From contig DAOUKH010000060.1 of assembly GCA_034421515.1 (NCBI GenBank), positions 1 through 30,327 of the forward strand: DNA of 30,327 nt, given 5' to 3'. Made by a program: the position numbers and the translations under genes. A model generated the notes under the pieces. That model did not search any database. It saw only the letters and a program-made list of their open reading frames with translations, and had not been told where the DNA came from. Below are positions 21,877 through 28,053 of this stretch, one piece after another (position 1 is the stretch's first letter; every line of letters starts with the position of its first letter). Origin of the DNA: DAOUKH01 sp034421515. Lineage in GTDB: Bacteria; Chloroflexota; Dehalococcoidia; SHYB01.

Positions 21877-22601
21877 ATGAGCTTAGGCTGGAGGAGCTGG
21901 GACCGGATTGGTTCGAAGCGCCGCCGGTGAATCTCGCACGGCCCGCGCTCGCGGAGGCTGCGCAGGTGCTCCGCGGTGGCGTAGCCCTTGTTGCGGTCGA
22001 AGCCGTAGCCGGGGTGACGCTCGTGCATCTCCGCCATCAGACGGTCGCGCGCCACCTTAGCCACGATCGAGGCCGCGGCGATGGAGCCGCACAGGGCGTC
22101 GCCCCGGATGATCGCCTTCACGGCAAGCCCCGGCTCGGTCAACTCGACCGCGTCGACGAGCAGCGCGTCCGGCTGTGGGGCGAGGCCGCCGACTGCCAGG
22201 CACATGGCGCGCCGGGTTGCGGCGACGATGCCGGCCTCGTCGATGTCCGCGGCGGAGCAGGTCCCAATACCCCAAGCCAATGCCGTTTCGGTAATGACCT
22301 CGTAGACGGCCTCGCGCTGTGCCGCGGTCAGCTTCTTGCTGTCGTTCAGCAGATCCCGTGGATCGGCGTTCTTCTTGCGGGTCAGACGCCGGCGGCGGCG
22401 CTTGAGCCAGTCGACGGGAAGGATGACCGCGCCGGCCATGACCGGCCCGGCGAGCGGGCCGCGGCCCACCTCGTCGACGCCAGCCACCAGTGTCAGGCCC
22501 TCGGCGTGAAGGCGGAGTTCTTCCTGAAAGCCGGGTCGCGTTGGCCGCTTGGAGCGCGGTGCGGGCTTCCTCCCGTTTGCCGTTTTCGCGCTGCCCTTCA
22601 C
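21873..22601 (-). CDS. rnhB: Ribonuclease HII
   Basis: This 242-residue enzyme cuts the RNA strand of RNA-DNA hybrids and single ribonucleotides in DNA. Catalytic residues are visible as D43 and E44 in GVDEVGRGPLAGP, D150 in ALLVD, and D168 in GDALCGSIAAASIVAKV. The LNDSKKL and YGFDRNKGYATAEHL motifs are also conserved. A basic insertion (KRRRRRLTRKK, about 67-77) sits between the first strands and is unusual in length. The N-terminal 25 residues are Lys/Arg-rich and outside the core. The start GTG at 22601 overlaps the stop of the upstream DinB-like gene as GTGA, and the stop overlaps yraN as ATGA, so the three are translationally linked. Confidence 0.95.
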   Translation of the reverse strand: MKGSAKTANGRKPAPRSKRPTRPGFQEELRLHAEGLTLVAGVDEVGRGPLAGPVMAGAVILPVDWLKRRRRRLTRKKNADPRDLLNDSKKLTAAQREAVYEVITETALAWGIGTCSAADIDEAGIVAATRRAMCLAVGGLAPQPDALLVDAVELTEPGLAVKAIIRGDALCGSIAAASIVAKVARDRLMAEMHERHPGYGFDRNKGYATAEHLRSLRERGPCEIHRRRFEPIRSQLLQPKLI

Positions 22602-23179
22602 GGCTTCGGGTTCACGCTGGGGAACTCCGCGCCGCCCGGCCCCTGGTATCCCGCGTAGAGGCCCTTGATGTAACCCATCTGGCCTGTGTGCTGGTTCAGT
22701 TCGGTGAGGACCTGCACGAACATGTCGCTCAGCGCCATCGGCCTCCCGAAGAGCGAATCGCGCACCTCGTCGAGCATACCGGGCCGCAGCGCGGCGAGCA
22801 TGGCGCGGGTGTCGGCGCGGACGGCAGCGTAGTAGCCATGCAGCAAGTCCACGCTCGGCGTTGGGAAGGCGTCGAGATCGGACGGCGGCATCCCCGCGCC
22901 GCTGCCGGCATTGCCGGGTATCCCCATCGCCTCGGCCCACTCCCGTTCCCACTGATCATCGACGGACGTCGCGAAACCGGAACCTCGCAATTCGCGCCCG
23001 AGCAGGAGGCTCGTCCACCGGTCTTCGACGCGGCCCACGTGCCACGCCAGCCAGCCGATGGAGTTGCACTCCGGCGATGGCCTCCAGGCAAGGGCATCGT
23101 CGGAGAGGCCTTCGAGCGCCTTGTCGGTCGCCGACCAGACGCGCTCGTACTGCTTGGTCAGGAGTTCGTTGAGCTCCAT
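22598..23179 (-). CDS. DinB-like four-helix-bundle protein, second copy
   Basis: This 193-residue protein has a DinB/DUF664-type fold, a four-helix bundle that usually binds a metal through three His. Two likely ligands are seen in NSIGWLAWHVGRVEDRW and LNQHTGQMGYIKGL. Family members include thiol-dependent S-transferases that use bacillithiol or mycothiol, but many have unknown roles. It is a paralogue of the gene just upstream, with the same IGWLAWH/IGFLLWH and NQHTGQ/NQHAGQ signatures and a 21-bp gap between them. The stop overlaps the rnhB start. A central insertion with GNAGSGAGMPPSD is not shared with the first copy. Confidence 0.85.
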   Translation of the reverse strand: MELNELLTKQYERVWSATDKALEGLSDDALAWRPSPECNSIGWLAWHVGRVEDRWTSLLLGRELRGSGFATSVDDQWEREWAEAMGIPGNAGSGAGMPPSDLDAFPTPSVDLLHGYYAAVRADTRAMLAALRPGMLDEVRDSLFGRPMALSDMFVQVLTELNQHTGQMGYIKGLYAGYQGPGGAEFPSVNPKP

Positions 23180-23200
23180 CGCGTGCGGGCCTCCTCGGCT

Positions 23201-23752
23201 TCAGCTCGAAAGCGAGAGCGGCCCCATGTAGTCGGGGCGCAGCAGGCCGCGTTGCAGACCCTTCAAGTAGGCGATCTGCCCCGCGTGTTGGTTCATCTCC
23301 CAGGCGAGCTGCGCCAGTATCTCGGCGGTGCCCACCGTGCCGCCCCAGGGCGCGCGGTGCTCCGCGTCCTCGGCGTCGGGATCCCACGAGGCAAGAAAAT
23401 CGAGCGTGCCGCCGCGGACGGCGTCGAAGTAGTCGCGCAGGAGCGTGAGCGAAGGCGCGGCGAAGTCTCGAATCTGGTCCTCGCGGTAGTCGAATCCCAT
23501 GTCGCGCTGGTCTTCGGGCATACCGAAGCGCACGGCCCAACCGGCGCGGACCCAGAGGTGCTTCTCGCGCTGGATGACGCGCTGGACCCAGCCGTCCTCG
23601 ACGCGGGTCAGGTGCCAGAGGAGGAAGCCGATCGGGTTGGCCGCCGGCGCGGGGCGCCACGCGACCTCGTCCTGCGTCAGGTCCTCGATGACCTCGGCGA
23701 GGTCGTCGCGGTGCAGCTCAAAGACCTTGATGACGAATGCCTGAAGGTTCAC
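23201..23752 (-). CDS. DinB-like four-helix-bundle protein, first copy
   Basis: This 183-residue protein is a DinB/DUF664-type four-helix bundle. It carries ANPIGFLLWHLTRVEDGW and EMNQHAGQIAYLKGL, which hold the likely metal-binding His residues. The enzymatic role is unknown; related proteins act as thiol transferases or in stress responses. The start GTG at 23752 overlaps the mnmA stop as GTGA, so its translation is coupled to a tRNA-modifying enzyme. With the next gene it forms a tandem paralogous pair, diverged enough in the middle to suggest different partners or substrates. Confidence 0.85.
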   Translation of the reverse strand: MNLQAFVIKVFELHRDDLAEVIEDLTQDEVAWRPAPAANPIGFLLWHLTRVEDGWVQRVIQREKHLWVRAGWAVRFGMPEDQRDMGFDYREDQIRDFAAPSLTLLRDYFDAVRGGTLDFLASWDPDAEDAEHRAPWGGTVGTAEILAQLAWEMNQHAGQIAYLKGLQRGLLRPDYMGPLSLSS

Positions 23753-24867
23753 GCGGGACTCCCCTCCACGACGGCGCGGGCCGCCTTACGTATCACACCG
23801 CCGCCGATGACCTCGCCGTCCCGGTAGAGGACGAGCGCCTGCCCCGGGGTGACCGCGCGCTGCCGCTCGGCGAACTCGACCCGCGCCGAGCCCGACTCTG
23901 GGCCCGGATGGACCATGACTTCGCTCTCGACGGCCTTGTAGCGGTGTTTCGCCGTGGCGGGAAATGGTGCGTCCGGCACGCGTCCGGCGACGTAGTTCAC
24001 GCCCTCGATCCACGCCGCAGACGCGTAAACGTCGTCCTTGCCACCGATCACGACGGTGCTGGTGTCCGCGTCGATTTCGACGACATAGCGCGGCTCGGGA
24101 CCGAGCGCCCCAAGGTTGCGGCGCTGGCCAACGGTGAAGAACTCGTGTCCTTCATGCTCGCCGAGCGGGCGGCCGTCCAGGTCGACGAACCGTCCCGGCG
24201 ACGCCCCGGCGTGCTTGGCGACGAAGGACCGGTAGTCGCCGCTGGGAATGAAGCAGATATCCTGGCTATCGGCCTTGTCCGCATTGGGCAGGCCGGCGCG
24301 TCGGGCCATTTCCCGGATTTCGTCCTTGGGATACTCGCCGCACGGGAAGCGCAGTCGGGCCAACGACTCCTGATTGAGTCCATAGAGCACGTACGACTGG
24401 TCCTTCGAGGCGTCCACCGCCTTGAGCAACGAGAAACCGTCACCGGCCTGGCGGATGCGGGCGTAGTGCCCCGTGGCCAGGAACTCCGCACCGAGGGCGC
24501 GGGCCCGGTCGAGCAGGGGGCCGAACTTCACGCGGTCGTTGCAGGCGATGCAGGGGTGGGGCGTCCGGCCGCGCTTGTACTCGCCGAGGAAGTAGTCGAT
24601 GACGCCGGTGCGGAACTCGCGCTCGAAGTTGACGACGTAGTGGGGGATGCCGATGGCCGCCGCAGCGTCCGCGGCGTCGTCGACGTCCTCAACGGAGCAG
24701 CAGCGCTTCTTGGCCCGGGCGGGGCCGTTCGCGCCGCCGGAGTCGCCGCCGCTCCAGAGGCGCATGGTCACGCCGGTGACGTCGAACCCCTGCTCTTTCA
24801 GCAGCAGCGCGGCGACGGAGGAATCGACCCCGCCGCTCATCGCGGCGAGCACCTTGGGGCGGGACAT
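23749..24867 (-). CDS. mnmA: tRNA-specific 2-thiouridylase MnmA
   Basis: This 372-residue enzyme makes 2-thiouridine at the wobble position of tRNA for Lys, Glu and Gln. The PP-loop SGGVDSS is at 11-17. The two catalytic cysteines are C106 in HPCIACNDRVKFG and C176 in FPCGEYPK. Other family parts are LATGHYARI, DQSYVLYGL, SQDICFIP, and the C-terminal barrel with FTVGQRRNLG. A Cys pair in KKRCCSVEDVDDA is typical of the family. ATG 24867 is chosen; the longer frame upstream runs through family A and B repeats. It is the first gene of the operon with two DinB-like genes, rnhB and yraN, and is divergent from rsfS. Confidence 0.96.
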   Translation of the reverse strand: MSRPKVLAAMSGGVDSSVAALLLKEQGFDVTGVTMRLWSGGDSGGANGPARAKKRCCSVEDVDDAADAAAAIGIPHYVVNFEREFRTGVIDYFLGEYKRGRTPHPCIACNDRVKFGPLLDRARALGAEFLATGHYARIRQAGDGFSLLKAVDASKDQSYVLYGLNQESLARLRFPCGEYPKDEIREMARRAGLPNADKADSQDICFIPSGDYRSFVAKHAGASPGRFVDLDGRPLGEHEGHEFFTVGQRRNLGALGPEPRYVVEIDADTSTVVIGGKDDVYASAAWIEGVNYVAGRVPDAPFPATAKHRYKAVESEVMVHPGPESGSARVEFAERQRAVTPGQALVLYRDGEVIGGGVIRKAARAVVEGSPA

Positions 24868-24907
24868 CACTCGGGGACCTCGCGAGAAAGAATAGCACAG
24901 CCAAGGG

Positions 24908-24983
24908 GAAGCGCCCTGCGGGCGCCCGCGCGCCTGACGGCGCGCGCCCTCTCTCGGTCTCGCCCAGAGGGGGAGAGGCCGGA
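24908..24983 (+). repeat. Family A interspersed repeat, copy 7
   Basis: This copy reads GCGCCCTGCGGGCGC, then GCGCGCC-TGAC-GGCGCGC, then CCCTCTCTCGGTCTCGCCC and AGAGGGGGAGAGGCCGGA. The first 50 bases are almost identical to the copy at 11272. It lies between mnmA and rsfS and directly adjoins a family B copy. Confidence 0.8.
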
Positions 24984-24984
24984 G

Positions 24985-25052
24985 GGGACGGGGGATTCGC
25001 GAATCGCCCTTACCGGGGAGGGCGACCACAAGGGTCGCCCCTACACGGATGG
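24985..25052 (+). repeat. Family B interspersed palindromic repeat, copy 3
   Basis: GGGATTCGCGAATCGCCC (24992-25009) is a diverged form of the family B core, followed by TTACCGGGGAGG. A second inverted repeat, GGCGACC-ACAAG-GGTCGCC, at about 25021-25039 and then CCTACAC extends this copy. Confidence 0.7.
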
Positions 25053-25076
25053 CCCCCTGCTGTCGCAAGGGTCGCC

Positions 25077-25086
25077 GGGGGGGGGG
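25077..25086 (+). other. G10 homopolymer upstream of rsfS
   Basis: Ten consecutive G residues lie 13 bases upstream of the predicted rsfS -35. Such runs are prone to slippage in replication and to sequencing error, so the length may not be exact. Confidence 0.8.
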
Positions 25087-25099
25087 TCGAAGGGAGCGT

Positions 25100-25127
25100 T
25101 TGAGCGCGGACGGCGGCACGTTACAAT
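25100..25127 (+). promoter_or_regulatory. Sigma70-like promoter for rsfS
   Basis: TTGAGC (25100-25105) and TACAAT (25122-25127) are separated by 16 bp. The transcript would start near 25134, about 20 bases before the proposed CTG start. Confidence 0.6.
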
Positions 25128-25154
25128 TGCGGCAGCACTTCCTGGAGGCCCCGC

Positions 25155-25499
25155 CTGGACGCCATCGAGTACGCCCGAGCCGCCGTCGCCGCCGCCGCGG
25201 ACAAGCAGGCCGCTGACATCGTGCTGCTCGACGTGCGGGAGTTGGCCAACTTCGCCGACTTCTTTGTGATCTGCACGGCGGAGTCGCCGCCGCAGTTCGC
25301 CGCCATCACCAACGACGCCGAGCGTACCCTGCGGTCGATGGGCCTGAGACGGCATCACCGCGAGGGAGAGAACGACTCGGGCTGGGTGCTGATCGACTTC
25401 GGCGACGTGATCCTGCACGTCTTCACGCCGGACCGGCGCGCGCACTACGATCTCGAATCGGCGTGGTCGGCGGCGCCGCGGCTGGCGCGGGTACCCTAG
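25155..25499 (+). CDS. rsfS: Ribosome silencing factor RsfS, probable CTG start
   Basis: This 114-residue protein is of the RsfS/Iojap type, which binds ribosomal protein L14 (uL14) and blocks joining of the 30S and 50S subunits when nutrients are short. The conserved core is DIVLLDVRELANFADFFVICTAES, the GENDSGWVLIDFGDVILHVF strand pair and the C-terminal YDLESAW. The first in-frame ATG/GTG/TTG is GTG 25221, which would remove the first helix (DAIEYARAAVAAAADKQA), a standard part of the family. The open frame continues upstream to CTG 25155, preceded by GGAGG (25144-25148) at a spacing of six bases and by a promoter. CTG is therefore the likely start. The 3' end is three bases from convergent ndk. 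Confidence 0.88.
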   Translation: MDAIEYARAAVAAAADKQAADIVLLDVRELANFADFFVICTAESPPQFAAITNDAERTLRSMGLRRHHREGENDSGWVLIDFGDVILHVFTPDRRAHYDLESAWSAAPRLARVP

Positions 25500-25502
25500 C
25501 GG

Positions 25503-25955
25503 TTACTCGACGATCCAGGCGTCGGGGGCGCGAGTGTAGGAGAGCAGCTCGTCGGCGGTGAAGAAGTTGGCGAGCTCCCGGGCCGCCGATTCGGGGCCGT
25601 CGGAGCCGTGGACGAGGTTCCGCCCCACGTCGATCCCAAAGTCGCCGCGGATGCTGCCCGGAGGAGACTGCGCGGGATCGGTCTTACCCATGGTCTTGCG
25701 GGTGATCTCGATGGCGCGGGGGCCTTCGAGCGCCATCGCGACAATGGGGCCCGAGGTGATGAAGTCGATCAGGCCGGGGAAGAACGGCTTGCCCTCGTGC
25801 TCAGCGTAGTGGGTGCGGGCAAGCGCGTCGCTCACCTGCATGAGCTTCATGGCCGCGATGCGCAGGCCCGTCTTCTCCAGCCGGGCCACAATCTCGCCGA
25901 CCAAGCTGCGCTGTACGGCGTCGGGCTTCAGTAACACGAGGGTTCGTTCGCTCAA
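25503..25955 (-). CDS. ndk: Nucleoside diphosphate kinase
   Basis: This 150-residue enzyme moves the gamma phosphate between nucleoside triphosphates and diphosphates through a phospho-histidine. The catalytic His is H116 in NLVHGSDGPESA. Other family parts are ERTLVLLKPDAVQRSLVGEI, HEGKPFFPGLIDFI, and MALEGPRAIEITRKTMGKTDP. The length is typical of the family. The start TTG at 25955 is chosen because GGAGG lies five bases upstream; the longer frame before it is inside the end of tsaB and not protein-like. It follows tsaE and tsaB on the same strand with a 28-bp gap and is probably the last gene of that operon. Confidence 0.96.
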   Translation of the reverse strand: MSERTLVLLKPDAVQRSLVGEIVARLEKTGLRIAAMKLMQVSDALARTHYAEHEGKPFFPGLIDFITSGPIVAMALEGPRAIEITRKTMGKTDPAQSPPGSIRGDFGIDVGRNLVHGSDGPESAARELANFFTADELLSYTRAPDAWIVE

Positions 25956-25983
25956 CGGGGCCTCCAGTCGATCGGGTTGGCGG

Positions 25984-26697
25984 CTACGTTCCTGACTTTG
26001 GTTTGCGGCGCGCCGCCTTGGCGGGGTTGGGGGTCGAGATGGCTGGGGGTCGCGCGTAGATCGGGGCCGCGCTCGCGTCGCCGATCTCCTCGCCCGCCTG
26101 CAAGCGCTCCCATCCCAGCACGCAAAGAACGGAGGGCCGCCGCCACCCTTCGGCGGGGCCGGGGAACCGCGCCCGTCTGCCAAGCCCTTCGGCGAGTTGC
26201 TCCCGGATGGCGGCCAGGTGTTGGCCGCAGAACAGCGTCGCCTTGCTGGTTTCGGCGATCAACGCATCGGGCGTCAGCAGCGCGGGGGGCGCGACCTGAG
26301 CCAGACCGTCGTCGGTGGCCACGAAGCTCCCCACGGAGATCTCGCCGCGGCCGGCGTCCATGATGGGGCGGATGGGCAGTCCGCGTCCGGCGAAGGGGGC
26401 GGCCTCGATCCACATCGTTCCCACGCCGACGAGCGTGGCGCCCGAGCCCAGAGCAAGGCCCTTCGCCGCACTGATGCCGACGCGGACGGCGGTGAAGCCG
26501 CCAGGGCCGGTGGCGACGAAGATGGCCTCAAGGCCGGAGACCGAAACCCCATTCCTTTCCAGCAAGGCCGTCACCCCCGGCATAAGCTCGACGGTGTGGT
26601 TGCGGCCCGCGTTCCAGATGCGCTCCTCGACGACCACCCCCCGCTCCGATAGAGCGATGCCGGCGACCTCCGTCGACGTGTCGATGGCGAGTTCCAT
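25984..26697 (-). CDS. tsaB: tRNA threonylcarbamoyladenosine biosynthesis protein TsaB
   Basis: This 237-residue protein is the TsaB partner of TsaD and TsaE in making t6A37 on tRNAs that read ANN codons. It has the ASKHA-type N-terminus MELAIDTSTEVAGIAL and the signature ATGPGGFTAVRVGISAAKGLALG. The C-terminal IYARPPAI matches the usual end of the family. The tail after that is basic (PNPAKAARRKPKSGT). It starts two bases after tsaE on the same strand, which supports both assignments. TsaD and TsaC are not in the window. Confidence 0.93.
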   Translation of the reverse strand: MELAIDTSTEVAGIALSERGVVVEERIWNAGRNHTVELMPGVTALLERNGVSVSGLEAIFVATGPGGFTAVRVGISAAKGLALGSGATLVGVGTMWIEAAPFAGRGLPIRPIMDAGRGEISVGSFVATDDGLAQVAPPALLTPDALIAETSKATLFCGQHLAAIREQLAEGLGRRARFPGPAEGWRRPSVLCVLGWERLQAGEEIGDASAAPIYARPPAISTPNPAKAARRKPKSGT

Positions 26698-26699
26698 GG

Positions 26700-27185
26700 C
26701 TAGCCGGCCCTCCTCACAGGGGTTGGCTGGACGGCGGCGAGTAGGGCCTCGTGCCGCTCGCCCTCCGCCTCGAAGACAAGCGCCCGCTCATCGCCGCCGA
26801 GATCGGTCAACTCAACGGTCATGCAGTCGGAAGGATACACACCGGAAGCACGGTCGGCCCACTCGACAACGCCGACGAGGTCGCCCGCGCCGAACTCGTC
26901 GAGGCCCAGGTCATGGGTGTCCTCGGCTCCATCAATGCGGTAGAGATCGACGTGGCGCATGCGCAGGCGGCCGGTGTACTCGGCGGCGAGCACGAAGGTG
27001 GGGCTGTGGACGTAGCCCTCGACGCCGAGGCCGCGGGCGAGTCCCTGGGCGAAGCAGGTCTTGCCGGCGCCCAAGTCGCCCACCAGGAGGACGACCTCGC
27101 CGCCACGGCAACGGGCACCGATAGCTTCGGCGACAGCCTGCGTCGCAGCGGCCGACTGGGTCATGACATCTTTTCGCAGCATCAC
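26700..27185 (-). CDS. tsaE: tRNA threonylcarbamoyladenosine biosynthesis ATPase TsaE
   Basis: This 161-residue P-loop ATPase is the TsaE subunit needed for t6A synthesis with TsaB and TsaD. The Walker A motif is GDLGAGKT (36-43). Conserved YVHSPTFVLAAEY, HVDLYRID and GVVEWADR segments follow in order. The start may be GTG 27185 or the adjacent ATG 27182; ATG 27164 is a third option. A perfect TATAAT lies six bases before the GTG, so transcription should begin at or beside the start codon and the mRNA is probably leaderless. It is the first gene of tsaE-tsaB-ndk and divergent from the acyl-CoA synthetase operon. Confidence 0.93.
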   Translation of the reverse strand: MMLRKDVMTQSAAATQAVAEAIGARCRGGEVVLLVGDLGAGKTCFAQGLARGLGVEGYVHSPTFVLAAEYTGRLRMRHVDLYRIDGAEDTHDLGLDEFGAGDLVGVVEWADRASGVYPSDCMTVELTDLGGDERALVFEAEGERHEALLAAVQPTPVRRAG

Positions 27186-27191
27186 CGTGCG

Positions 27192-27197
27192 ATTATA
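27192..27197 (-). promoter_or_regulatory. -10 element of tsaE (leaderless transcript)
   Basis: A perfect TATAAT on the minus strand lies six bases before the GTG-ATG start pair. The -35 region, TTTCTG at 17 bp, is poor. Confidence 0.55.
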
Positions 27198-27253
27198 GAG
27201 GCTTCTTGGCCCAACAGAAACGTACGGGGGACGGGACGGCCTCCTCCCTTTCT

Positions 27254-27281
27254 TGACACCCCTAGGCCCGCTTCTATACTA
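27254..27281 (+). promoter_or_regulatory. Strong sigma70-like promoter for the acyl-CoA synthetase operon
   Basis: A perfect TTGACA (27254-27259) and TATACT (27276-27281) are separated by 16 bp. The predicted start near 27288 gives a leader of about 29 bases with AGGAAGG before the ATG. This is the best promoter match in the window. Confidence 0.8.
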
Positions 27282-27316
27282 AGCGCGGCACTCAACAGAA
27301 AAGGAAGGCCCCGCCC

Positions 27317-28015
27317 ATGTCCGGGAACGCCATCGTCGAAGCCGCCCGCAAAGAGGGGCGCACCCTGCTGACCGAAGTCGAGGCAAAGCAGATGCTGAAG
27401 GAAGCGGGCCTCGACGTGACGGATACCCGCCTGGCGAAGGACAAGGCGGAGGCAGTGGCACTCGCCGGGGAGCTTGGCTACCCCGTCGCCCTGAAGATCG
27501 TGTCGCCCGACATCGTGCACAAAAGCGACGTCGGCGGCGTGAAGCTGGGCCTTGCCGACGCGGAAGCGGTGGGCGCTGCCTACGACGAGATCGTCGCCGC
27601 CGCCAAAGCGGCCGTTCCCTCGGCCAACGTCCATGGCGTTTCCGTGCAGGCGATGGCCGCACCCGGGACTGAGATCATCCTCGGCATGTCCAAGGACCCG
27701 CAATTCGGTCCCGTGCTCATGTTCGGGCTCGGGGGCGTGCTCGTCGAGGTGCTGAAGGACGTGGCCTTCCGCATCGTGCCGCTCACCGAGCGCGACGCGA
27801 AGCAGATGGTGCGCGAGATCAAGGGCTTCCCCGTCCTCGAAGGCTACCGCGGACAGGACCCGGCCGACCTCGCCGGAATCGAGGCGGCGCTCCTGAAGCT
27901 GTCGGAGTACGTCGAAGAGCACGAGGAGATCAAGGAGCTCGACCTGAACCCGGTCTTCGCCTACAAGGACGGCCTCGCCGCCGTCGACGCGCGCATCGTC
28001 CTCGAAGACGCCTAG
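27317..28015 (+). CDS. ADP-forming acyl-CoA synthetase beta subunit (ATP-grasp)
   Basis: This 232-residue protein is the ATP-grasp (beta) subunit of an ADP-forming acetyl-CoA synthetase-like enzyme, which interconverts acyl-CoA, ADP and phosphate with acid, CoA and ATP. Conserved parts are GYPVALKIVSPDIVHKSDVG with the family lysine and histidine, FGLGGVLVEVLKDVAFRIVP, and ELDLNPVFAYKDGLAAVDAR. The length is normal for a separate beta subunit. The ATG has AGGAAGG upstream. The alpha subunit follows after 38 bp, so the two form one operon. The natural acid could be acetate, propionate, an aryl-acetate or another acyl group. Confidence 0.92.
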   Translation: MSGNAIVEAARKEGRTLLTEVEAKQMLKEAGLDVTDTRLAKDKAEAVALAGELGYPVALKIVSPDIVHKSDVGGVKLGLADAEAVGAAYDEIVAAAKAAVPSANVHGVSVQAMAAPGTEIILGMSKDPQFGPVLMFGLGGVLVEVLKDVAFRIVPLTERDAKQMVREIKGFPVLEGYRGQDPADLAGIEAALLKLSEYVEEHEEIKELDLNPVFAYKDGLAAVDARIVLEDA

Positions 28016-28053
28016 CTCCACCTCCCCGCCGGATCCCTCTCGGCACGACCGTC

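Noticed and set aside
5437..25154. CRISPR array made of the repeated palindromes
   Set aside because: The repeats are dispersed kilobases apart, vary in length and have no regular spacers or cas genes nearby.
22490..25269. Two long plus-strand frames opposite the mnmA-rnhB region
   Set aside because: They are antisense to conserved genes (mnmA, rnhB and two DinB-like genes) and show no domain pattern.
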